From an uncultured Verrucomicrobia subdivision 3 bacterium (GTDB lineage Bacteria; Verrucomicrobiota; Verrucomicrobiia; Limisphaerales; DASXHY01): a stretch of 64,000 bases of DNA. How positions within the stretch are numbered: position 1 is the first letter of the stretch; every line of letters begins with the position of its first letter. Positions 26,112 to 32,974 of the stretch are shown piece by piece. Below the pieces are notes generated by a model. That model made no database searches, was not told the origin of the DNA, and saw only the letters and a program-made list of their open reading frames with translations. Made by a program: the position numbers and the translations under genes. The stretch spans positions 20,434-84,433 of the forward strand of contig CALBZA010000080.1 in the NCBI GenBank assembly GCA_937890005.1, read 5' to 3'.

Positions 26112-26687
26112 CTAACGGGATTTTGCTAAAGCTCTGGTTCTGCTACCGCGCAATTCACGACCGGCGTGAAAACCGATCTCTCGCCGCGCGGATTTTTCAT
26201 CTGATTCAGGTTCGGCCATCAGTTCTCGAATGGCTTCGAACACAACCTTGAACTGGTCGTCGTACTTTTGTTCCAGGTCATTCAGGCGTTTTGTCAATTC
26301 AACGTTTGATGCAAGCCACTGACGCAGCCGCACAAACGTTCGCATGATTTCAATGTTCACCTGAACCGCTCGGGGGCTACGAAGGACACTGGAAAGCATT
26401 GCGACCCCTTGCTCGGTAAAGACGTAAGGAAGGTATTTCCGATGCTCCCCCTGCTTTAAGATCACAATCTGTGATCTTGAAAGCTGAGAGGCTTCATCAC
26501 GGTTCAATTGGAACATGAAGTCCTCTGGAAATCGTTCCTTATTCCGCTTCACCGCTTGATTAAGGGCCCGAACCTCCACGCCATATAGAGCGGCCAGATC
26601 GCCGTCCAACATGACGCGCTGTCCGCGAATCTGGTAAATCAGATTCTCGGCTGCGCGGGTCACGATCTTGTCAGCGTCTCTGGCCAT
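26112..26687 (-). CDS. ORF6N-domain DNA-binding protein inserted in the sdh operon
   Basis: The 191-residue protein has an ORF6N domain at residues of about 12-100 ('YQIRGQRVMLDGDLAALYGV', 'RALNQAVKRNKERFPEDFMF', 'YVFTEQGVAMLSSVL'), a module of phage anti-repressors and predicted to bind DNA. A coiled-coil-like stretch follows ('LASNVELTKRLNDLEQKYDD'), then a basic tail. It lies between sdhA (38 bases) and sdhB (2 bases), where no such gene belongs in the canonical operon. Its base composition looks visibly lower in G+C than its neighbours, which suggests recent acquisition. Function in this setting is unknown; autoregulation or a selfish insertion are both possible. Confidence 0.9.
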   Translation of the reverse strand: MARDADKIVTRAAENLIYQIRGQRVMLDGDLAALYGVEVRALNQAVKRNKERFPEDFMFQLNRDEASQLSRSQIVILKQGEHRKYLPYVFTEQGVAMLSSVLRSPRAVQVNIEIMRTFVRLRQWLASNVELTKRLNDLEQKYDDQFKVVFEAIRELMAEPESDEKSARREIGFHAGRELRGSRTRALAKSR

Positions 26688-26725
26688 GGTTCAACCGGTG
26701 ACAATTGTTACGTGTTCATCTCGTC

Positions 26726-28642
26726 TTACTTGTAGCTTCGCGTGCTCATGTGAACTTCTTCATACACGAGCGGTTCCTTGTGCAGGATCGGTTGCTTGTC
26801 CAGACCCTGATACTGCCATGCGGCCACATACGAGAAATTCGCGTCATCGCGCTGCGCCTCGCCATCGGGTGTCTGGTATTCGGTTCGGAAATGTCCACCA
26901 CACGATTCGTTGCGATGCAGGGCATCGCAACAAAGCAGTTCGGCGAACTCCATGAAGTCAGCCACACGGCCGGCATACTCGAGATCCTGGTTGAACTCGC
27001 CGCCGTCGCCGGTCACGCGGACGTTCTTCCAGAATTCCTCGCGCAAGGCGGGAATGCGCTGAAGGGCTTCCTTCAGGCCGGCTTCGTTGCGCGCCATGCC
27101 GCACTTTTCCCAAAGCAGCTTTCCGAGTTCGCGATGGAATGAAGTCACGGTGCGTTTGCCTTTCACTCCGAGAAGCTTCCTGGTGAACGCGCGAATGTCT
27201 TCCTCGGCCTTCTTGAACTCGGGATGATTGACGTTCGGCTTCGGCTGTTTCGCGGACGCGAAATAGTTGCCGATGGTGTAAGGCAGAACGAAGTAACCGT
27301 CCGCAAGACCCTGCATCAGCGCGCTGGCGCCAAGGCGGTTTGCGCCATGGTCGGAGAAGTTGGCTTCGCCAATCACGAACAATCCCGGCACGGTGCTCAT
27401 CAGATTGTAATCCACCCAGGTGCCGCCCATCGTGTAATGCACCGCCGGATAGATGCGCATCGGAACCTTGTACGCATTCTCGCCGGTGATCTTTTCATAC
27501 ATGTCGAAAAGATTGCCGTAACGCTCGCGGATCTTGTCTTCACCGAGACGCTTGATGGCGTCCGCGAAATCGAGATAAACGCCCAGCCCACCGGGACCGA
27601 CACCACGACCATCATCACAGGCTTCCTTCGCCGCACGGGATGAAATGTCGCGCGGCGCGAGATTGCCGAAGCTCGGATACTTGCGTTCGAGATAATAATC
27701 GCGATCGGCTTCCGGAATATCGCCCGGTGCCTTGCCACAATCCTCTTTCCGCTTCGGCACCCAGACACGACCGTCGTTGCGAAGCGATTCGGACATCAGC
27801 GTCAGCTTGGATTGATGATCACCGCTGACCGGGATGCAGGTCGGATGAATCTGTGTGTAGCACGGGTTCGCGAAGAACGCGCCTTTCTTGTAGGCACGCC
27901 AGGTCGCAGTGACATTGCATCCTTTGGCATTGGTGGAAAGGAAGAAAACGTTTCCGTAACCCCCCGTGCCGAGGACCACTGCGTCGGCGGCGTGTGAAGA
28001 AATCTCACCAGTCACGAGGTTGCGGACGACGATGCCTTTCGCGTGGCCGTCGATGACCACCACATCGAGCATTTCCGTGCGCGGATACATCTGCACATTA
28101 CCGAGCCCGATCTGCCGGGAAAGCGCCTGGTAAGCGCCGAGCAACAGCTGCTGGCCGGTCTGGCCGCGCGCGTAGAACGTGCGTGAAACCTGCGCGCCGC
28201 CGAAGGAGCGGTTGTCGAGCAAACCGCCATATTCGCGCGCAAACGGTACGCCCTGCGCGACGCACTGGTCGATAATGTTGACGCTGACTTCGGCGAGGCG
28301 ATGAACGTTCGCTTCGCGGGCGCGGAAGTCGCCGCCCTTGATCGTGTCGTAGAACAGGCGGTAAACCGAGTCGCCGTCGTTCTGATAATTCTTGGCGGCG
28401 TTGATTCCACCCTGGGCGGCAATGCTGTGGGCGCGCCGCGGGCTGTCCTGGAAGCAGAAGCACTTCACCTTGTATCCGAGTTCAGCGAGCGTTGCCGCGG
28501 CGGAAGCACCGGCGAGACCGCTGCCAACCACGATGACGTCGAACTTGCGCTTGTTAGCGGGGTTGACGAGCTTCAGGTCGAACTTGTGCTTGCTCCACTT
28601 TTGCCCGATCGGGCCGGAGGGAATTTTCGAATCGAGAACCAT
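26726..28642 (-). CDS. sdhA: Succinate dehydrogenase/fumarate reductase flavoprotein subunit
   Basis: The 638-residue protein oxidises succinate to fumarate (or the reverse) with covalently bound FAD. The dinucleotide-binding 'VVGSGLAGASAAATLAELG' is near the N-terminus. The His that normally carries FAD is in 'RRAHSIAAQGGINAAKNYQN'. Active-site motifs 'GTGGYGNVF', 'HPTCIPVSGDH', 'YPAVHYTMGGTWVDYNLMST' and 'GEANFSDHGANRLGASALMQ' are intact. The length and sequence style match the b558-type (subfamily B/E) enzymes. It is preceded by sdhC with one base between the genes and followed by the ORF6N gene. Confidence 0.97.
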   Translation of the reverse strand: MVLDSKIPSGPIGQKWSKHKFDLKLVNPANKRKFDVIVVGSGLAGASAAATLAELGYKVKCFCFQDSPRRAHSIAAQGGINAAKNYQNDGDSVYRLFYDTIKGGDFRAREANVHRLAEVSVNIIDQCVAQGVPFAREYGGLLDNRSFGGAQVSRTFYARGQTGQQLLLGAYQALSRQIGLGNVQMYPRTEMLDVVVIDGHAKGIVVRNLVTGEISSHAADAVVLGTGGYGNVFFLSTNAKGCNVTATWRAYKKGAFFANPCYTQIHPTCIPVSGDHQSKLTLMSESLRNDGRVWVPKRKEDCGKAPGDIPEADRDYYLERKYPSFGNLAPRDISSRAAKEACDDGRGVGPGGLGVYLDFADAIKRLGEDKIRERYGNLFDMYEKITGENAYKVPMRIYPAVHYTMGGTWVDYNLMSTVPGLFVIGEANFSDHGANRLGASALMQGLADGYFVLPYTIGNYFASAKQPKPNVNHPEFKKAEEDIRAFTRKLLGVKGKRTVTSFHRELGKLLWEKCGMARNEAGLKEALQRIPALREEFWKNVRVTGDGGEFNQDLEYAGRVADFMEFAELLCCDALHRNESCGGHFRTEYQTPDGEAQRDDANFSYVAAWQYQGLDKQPILHKEPLVYEEVHMSTRSYK

Positions 28643-28643
28643 A

Positions 28644-29372
28644 TTACTTCGTCGCCTCCTTCACTAAGCCCAGGAGAATTGCGACAGGAATTGAGCTGTA
28701 ACCAAGGAAAAGAATCACTCCGAACACCTTCGCCGCCTTGTCGAGGAACGGACCGTACACCTTGTTCTTCCAGCCAATCGACTGAAACATGGCGCTGATG
28801 CCGTGGCTCAGGTGCAGCGAGAGAAGCCCCACACCGAGAATATAAAAGAGCGATACCCAGACATTTTTAAAGCCGACCACCATCATGTTGTAAACGTGGT
28901 GGCGCATCAGATCGGTTGTGCCGGGGATCGGTTCCTGAAAAGCCGGGTCGTGAAAATCCTGGCCGGTGAAGTTGATCGCTTTGACGCGAACCGTGTAGTG
29001 CAGCAGGTGGTAAACGATGAAGGCGAAGATGATCAGGCCGCTCATCAGCATGGTGCGCGAAGCATAGCTGGAACCGACGGGCTTGTATTGGGCGTAACCG
29101 ACCGGCCGGGCCGCGCGGTTCTCGGCCGACAGCTTGATCGCCGACCAGATGTGCAGAACGATGATCGCCAGCAGGCTCAGGCGAACCACCCAGAGGCCTT
29201 CCCCAAGATTCTGCAGGAAATGCCCGTATCGGTTGATTGCCTCGGGACCGAGGAAGATCTGCAGGTTCCCGACCATGTGGCCGACGACAAACAAGAACAA
29301 TGCAAAGCCGGTAACGGCCATGATGTATTTCTTGCCCAATGAGGATCCGAAAATGTTAGTGATGACTTTCAT
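28644..29372 (-). CDS. sdhC: Succinate dehydrogenase cytochrome b558 subunit
   Basis: The 242-residue membrane anchor has five predicted helices and His residues for two b-type hemes ('LFLFVVGHMVGNLQIFLGPE', 'LSLLAIIVLHIWSAIKLSAE', 'IVYHLLHYTVRVK', 'LSLHLSHGISAMFQSIGWKN'). It reduces menaquinone or ubiquinone at the cytoplasmic membrane. A single large anchor replaces the SdhC/SdhD pair. It is the first gene of the operon. A 19-base palindrome (29379-29397) lies just upstream of the ATG. The 111-base gap to the HAD gene must contain the promoter; a TTGACG at the right distance is visible, but the -10 is unclear. Confidence 0.95.
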   Translation of the reverse strand: MKVITNIFGSSLGKKYIMAVTGFALFLFVVGHMVGNLQIFLGPEAINRYGHFLQNLGEGLWVVRLSLLAIIVLHIWSAIKLSAENRAARPVGYAQYKPVGSSYASRTMLMSGLIIFAFIVYHLLHYTVRVKAINFTGQDFHDPAFQEPIPGTTDLMRHHVYNMMVVGFKNVWVSLFYILGVGLLSLHLSHGISAMFQSIGWKNKVYGPFLDKAAKVFGVILFLGYSSIPVAILLGLVKEATK

Positions 29373-29378
29373 GAATCT

Positions 29379-29397
29379 GTTTCCGCCGGTAGGAAAC
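29379..29397. promoter_or_regulatory. Palindrome upstream of sdhC
   Basis: GTTTCC-7-GGAAAC is a perfect 6-bp inverted repeat ending 7 bases before the sdhC ATG. It could be an operator for an sdh regulator or a small hairpin covering the ribosome-binding region. No Shine-Dalgarno sequence stands out, so a role in translation control is possible. The evidence is symmetry and position only. Confidence 0.3.
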
Positions 29398-29483
29398 GCG
29401 CTGAAACTCTACGTATGGTTCGGACGCAGCGTCAATGATGCATTATTAGATATAAGGATAGGGGGATTCCGCGTTTACCCCGC

Positions 29484-30152
29484 CTAATCCGGATCGGCGA
29501 TACGAACCAATTCCCGCAAACTGTTGCCGACCTTGGCATCGCGCCGGACAAGCTCCGCAGATAATCCCGCAGAAATGGCTCCGCGAAAATCCATTTCTTC
29601 GCTATCGCCAATGTGAAGTATTTCGTCTGGAGGCACTCCAAGCTTTTCCGCGACATGCTGGAAAATGACAGGCGAGGGCTTCGGAAAACCGACTTCACAG
29701 GAAATCGCCAGTGTTTCGAAGTAACCGGCAAGACCCAGTTGCTTCAAAAGCGGACGCAACCGTTCATCCCAGTTTGAAACGATCGCCAGCGGAATGCCGG
29801 CGGCTGCAAGAGATTCCAATGTTGGAACGACATCATCAAACACCCGCCAGGCATCCGGTTGTTCGAACCGGTCATAGAGCTCCGGAAAGAAAGCGACCGG
29901 GCCATCGATGAGCCCGGCGAAGGTTTGAATCACAAGCCGTTCCCAGCCTTCGCGCGTATAGTCGAAGTCCGGGCAACTTTTCCAGGCGTTCTTGAACCGT
30001 TGATTCAACGCCTCCTGATCCAAACCCGAAAATCCATGCTTTGCAGCGACTTCGGCGTAGAGATGCCCGACCGATGGCCACGGATGAATCAGCGTGCCGC
30101 CCACGTCAAATGTGACTGCCCGCACGCGTTTTCCTGTTCGTGACACGATCAT
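29484..30152 (-). CDS. HAD-family hydrolase (phosphatase)
   Basis: The 222-residue HAD protein starts at the ATG at 30152, which overlaps the folC stop (ATGA); an apparent longer frame to 30353 would lie inside folC. Motif I is 'VTFDVGGTLI' (nucleophile Asp and acid Asp replaced by Gly, so 'DVGGT' rather than 'DxDGT'), motif II 'IVSNWDERL', motif III Lys in 'GFPKPSPVIF' and motif IV 'HIGDSEEMDFRGA'. This matches the HDHD3/REG-2-like subgroup, in which DxGGT is common. It hydrolyses a phosphate ester of unknown nature. The coupling to folC may only reflect a shared transcript. Confidence 0.9.
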   Translation of the reverse strand: MIVSRTGKRVRAVTFDVGGTLIHPWPSVGHLYAEVAAKHGFSGLDQEALNQRFKNAWKSCPDFDYTREGWERLVIQTFAGLIDGPVAFFPELYDRFEQPDAWRVFDDVVPTLESLAAAGIPLAIVSNWDERLRPLLKQLGLAGYFETLAISCEVGFPKPSPVIFQHVAEKLGVPPDEILHIGDSEEMDFRGAISAGLSAELVRRDAKVGNSLRELVRIADPD

Positions 30153-31459
30153 GTTTTCGTCGAAGCACCGCCCCATTCGTTCAATCCGCGTTCCTGAATA
30201 GGCAGGCTGACCTCTCCCAAGATCTCCAATGCCTCGCCAATCAGATAAAGCGAGCCGGCGACCAGAACCAGTGAATCGGTTTCCGCCGTGGCAAATGCTT
30301 CGATCAGGGAATGCACCGAGAGAACTTCGGCTTCGGGATTGGCTTTCCGGCATGATTCCATCAACGTATCCGGCGCGGCGGTCCGTTCATTTTGAACCGG
30401 CGTCAGAATGATTCTGCGAGCAAGCGGCGGCAGCATCTGGCAGATGCCTTCCCAATCCTTGTCCTGAAGAATGCCGAAAATCAAAGTCGGCCGCATTCCG
30501 GGGAACCGCTCGCGCCAGGTTCGAGCAAGAACCTCCGCGCCTGCCACATTGTGCGCGCCATCCAGAACAATCTTCTGGCCTGACGGCCGATCAATGATCT
30601 GAAATCTTCCGGGCCATTGCACTTTTTCCAAACCGTCTTTCAAGGCTGCATCCGTGACCGGCCAGCGGTGATTCATCAGCCGCACGACTTCAATCGCAAC
30701 AGCGGCGTTTCGCTTCTGATGTTCCCCTGCGAGTGCGAGTCTCACATGACCGAGCGATCGGATGGCGTCACCAAAGGACGGTGCTCGGTGTAGTGGAGAA
30801 CCTCCTTCCCGCGCCTTCGCTTCAATGACCGCAAGCGGCTCCGGACTCCGGACGCCAGCCACCACCGGCACACCCGGTTTGATGATTCCGGCCTTTTCGC
30901 GCGCAATGCTCATGAGCGTTTCACCCAACCATTTCTGGTGATCGATTTGAACGTTGGTGATCACTGAAACCTCCGGAGTGACAATGTTGGTCGCATCCAG
31001 CCGACCGCCGAGACCGGTTTCCCAAATAACGAGATCGCATTCCTTCTGAACGAAATAGTTCAGCGCCATCACCGTCACCGCTTCAAAAAACGTCGGATGA
31101 TTTTCGTCAGGAAACTGTTGCATCAACGGACGGATGGAATCGACCAGTGCAACGACTGCATCTGCGGAAATCAGTTCTCCATTCACCTGGAGGCGTTCCC
31201 TGAACGAGACGAGGTGCGGCGATGTAAAGAGACCGACGCGATAACCTGCCTCGCGATATACCGATGCCAGCATCGCGCACGTGGACCCTTTTCCGTTCGT
31301 GCCGGCCACATGAATGAACCGGAGTTTTCGCTCTGGATTTCCGGCAAGCGCTGCGAGCCGGGAAATATTCTCCAGTCCCAGCTTCGCTCCGAACCAGCGG
31401 AGCTGATAAAGGAACACGACGGCACGCAAGTAGCCTGAGGTTGAGTTGGTTTCGGTCAT
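30149..31459 (-). CDS. folC: Folylpolyglutamate/dihydrofolate synthase
   Basis: The enzyme adds glutamate to dihydropteroate and to folates, retaining them in the cell. The 436-residue product starts at the ATG at 31459 (MTETNSTSG); the frame extends to 31561 without an obvious better start. The ATP-binding 'HVAGTNGKGSTCAML' is complete, as are 'SPHLVSFRERLQVNGELIS', 'LVIWETGLGGRLDATNIV' (Glu ligand), 'IDHQKWLGETL' and 'VLDGAHNVAGAEVLARTWRE'. It is coupled by an ATGA overlap to the HAD gene. The dihydrofolate reductase and thymidylate synthase genes are about 20 kb away. Confidence 0.95.
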   Translation of the reverse strand: MTETNSTSGYLRAVVFLYQLRWFGAKLGLENISRLAALAGNPERKLRFIHVAGTNGKGSTCAMLASVYREAGYRVGLFTSPHLVSFRERLQVNGELISADAVVALVDSIRPLMQQFPDENHPTFFEAVTVMALNYFVQKECDLVIWETGLGGRLDATNIVTPEVSVITNVQIDHQKWLGETLMSIAREKAGIIKPGVPVVAGVRSPEPLAVIEAKAREGGSPLHRAPSFGDAIRSLGHVRLALAGEHQKRNAAVAIEVVRLMNHRWPVTDAALKDGLEKVQWPGRFQIIDRPSGQKIVLDGAHNVAGAEVLARTWRERFPGMRPTLIFGILQDKDWEGICQMLPPLARRIILTPVQNERTAAPDTLMESCRKANPEAEVLSVHSLIEAFATAETDSLVLVAGSLYLIGEALEILGEVSLPIQERGLNEWGGASTKT

Positions 31460-31731
31460 TAAAGTTCGCTGAGTTAAAAGACCCGAGAAGGTCGCGGCAA
31501 TCTTCAAACAGTTCGAGACAAATCCAGCGCATTGCAATAAAGAGCCAATGCGACTCACCACAAGCCGATCATCAACATAGCGAAATGCGTCTTTATGTCT
31601 CCTTTACCATGAACCAACCGATATGATCTTATTCGTATTTATTTGTATTTCAATGGTTTGTGAGATAGAGGCCGCATTGGCACCTTCAAAGCTAATAGAA
31701 AAGAGAAAACAATCAATCGAAGGACAAAGTT

Positions 31732-32199
31732 ATGAACATGATTCGTTGGCAAAAACCTGTTTTACCGGAATGGCCCAGTTGGAATCGGCTGAACGATCTG
31801 CGAACCGAGATCGACCGGCTGTTTGAAGCGCCGTTTGCCGAGCTGTCTCGAAGCTCGCAGTGGTTGAGCGGATGGATTCCTTCTTTGGACCTGTATGAAG
31901 ACAAGGATCAACTCACCGTTCAGGTGGAGCTGCCCGGAATGAAAAAGGACGACATCAGCATCTCGCTGCACGACGGCAGCCTCAGCATCTCGGGTGAACG
32001 GCGGAGTGATGAAAAATTTGAGGAAGCGGACGTCTATCGCGCCGAACGATACGTCGGACGATTCCACCGGACCATTCAGCTGCCCTCGCCCGTCGCAGCA
32101 GATCGCGTGAAAGCGCAATACAAAGACGGCATCCTGACGATCACCCTTCCAAAAACGGACGAGGCGAAACCGAAGCAGATCAACGTTCAGGAAGGCTGA
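31732..32199 (+). CDS. Small heat-shock protein (Hsp20/IbpA family), first copy
   Basis: The 155-residue chaperone has an alpha-crystallin domain (about 50-145) with 'DLYEDKDQLTVQVELPGMKK', 'LSISGERRSDEKF', 'GRFHRTIQLPSPV' and the A-x-x-x-(D/N)-G-x-L box 'AQYKDGILTITLPKTD'. The C-terminal I-x-V is present as 'INV'. Small Hsps hold unfolding proteins in oligomers. The Shine-Dalgarno AAGGA is 8 bases before the ATG. The 270 bases upstream are A+T-rich (TTATTCGTATTTATTTGTATTTC) and must hold the promoter, but no CIRCE element is seen. It is followed 18 bases later by a second copy. Confidence 0.95.
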   Translation: MNMIRWQKPVLPEWPSWNRLNDLRTEIDRLFEAPFAELSRSSQWLSGWIPSLDLYEDKDQLTVQVELPGMKKDDISISLHDGSLSISGERRSDEKFEEADVYRAERYVGRFHRTIQLPSPVAADRVKAQYKDGILTITLPKTDEAKPKQINVQEG

Positions 32200-32217
32200 G
32201 TGCAAAGAAAGGACACA

Positions 32218-32592
32218 ATGAAAATGATCACCGAAAACCATGCTCCAAGCCGCAGCCAGGCGGTGAACTACAGCGTTCCGAACGTGAACATCTTCGAGAA
32301 CAAAGACGGATACGTCATCCAGGCTGAAATGCCGGGCGTTTCCAAAGATGGGCTCGAAGTCACACTGGAAGGGAACGAAATCACGATCATCGGCCGAAGG
32401 AACCCGCAGTCGAAAACCGAAGCAGAAGCGCTGCTTCGCGAAACCCGGCGAGCGGATTACAAACGTGTATTCGAACTGGATCCAGCCATCGATACATCGA
32501 AGATTTCGGCCAGGATCGAACAGGGGCTGCTTACCGTGACGCTGCCCAAGTCCGAACGGGTCAAACCGCGACGAATTGAGGTCAGCGACTGA
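32218..32592 (+). CDS. Small heat-shock protein (Hsp20 family), second copy
   Basis: The 124-residue paralogue of the preceding gene starts at the ATG at 32218, which has the Shine-Dalgarno GAAAGGA at good spacing; a GTG at 32200 is in frame but weaker. The alpha-crystallin domain is clear ('VNIFENKDGYVIQAEMPGVS', 'EGNEITIIGRRN', 'YKRVFELDPAIDTSKI', 'ARIEQGLLTVTLPKSE'). The I-x-V tail is 'RRIEV'. Two different small Hsps in tandem commonly form mixed oligomers. The pair ends in a terminator hairpin at 32607-32650. Confidence 0.94.
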   Translation: MKMITENHAPSRSQAVNYSVPNVNIFENKDGYVIQAEMPGVSKDGLEVTLEGNEITIIGRRNPQSKTEAEALLRETRRADYKRVFELDPAIDTSKISARIEQGLLTVTLPKSERVKPRRIEVSD

Positions 32593-32601
32593 TTCCAGGA
32601 A

Positions 32602-32907
32602 TCACACGGAAATCCTCACGGAAGTAATTTCGTGGGGATTTTCCGTTTTCTGCTGCTGCCGTTCACGTTCGGCCGTCTCCTGTTCTTGAGCGAGCTGGAG
32701 CATGGCCGCCTGCACCAGTTCGTCCAACATTCCGTCCGCCATGCTGGAGCACGACGCACAAACGTTTGGATCACGAGACATTTTCCCCCCGCCCGAAAAC
32801 AACGGCTCTCCACAACAAATGCAGATGGTTGAATTCACCTTGGATAACAACTCTCCCGCCCAGGCGACATTTGCAAATAGAAGATATTCACACGAGCTCT
32901 CCAACAT
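32602..32907 (-). CDS. Small zinc-ribbon protein, hypothetical
   Basis: The frame from the ATG at 32907 encodes 101 residues. It contains a Cys-pair zinc finger: 'CICCGEPLFSGGG' and 'NVCASCSSMADGMLDE', spaced about 15 residues, with a charged helical tail ('LQLAQEQETAERERQQQKTE'). A longer start at 32961 is possible, and so is a GTG a few residues before the Cys pair. I cannot name a family. Support is the Cys pattern, which is hard to get by chance. Against it, its last codons coincide with the hsp20 terminator and no ribosome-binding site is convincing. Confidence 0.5.
   Translation of the reverse strand: MLESSCEYLLFANVAWAGELLSKVNSTICICCGEPLFSGGGKMSRDPNVCASCSSMADGMLDELVQAAMLQLAQEQETAERERQQQKTENPHEITSVRISV
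32607..32650 (+). terminator. Intrinsic terminator of the Hsp20 pair
   Basis: The arms 32607-32620 and 32631-32645 pair with one bulge and one wobble. The loop is GAAGTAATTT and a TTTTC tract follows. It lies 15 bases past the stop of the second Hsp20 gene. It overlaps the 3' end of the small zinc-ribbon gene on the other strand, so the two transcripts are convergent here. Confidence 0.75.
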
Positions 32908-32974
32908 TGGATTTGTTTGCGCTCCTCCTCGGAGAGTCGCGTGAAGACATGGGGAAAACACCCGATGCCGACAG

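Noticed and set aside
31620..31660. A+T-rich stretch before hsp20 as a possible heat-shock promoter or RNA thermometer
   Set aside because: No CIRCE, ROSE or consensus -35/-10 pair could be identified.
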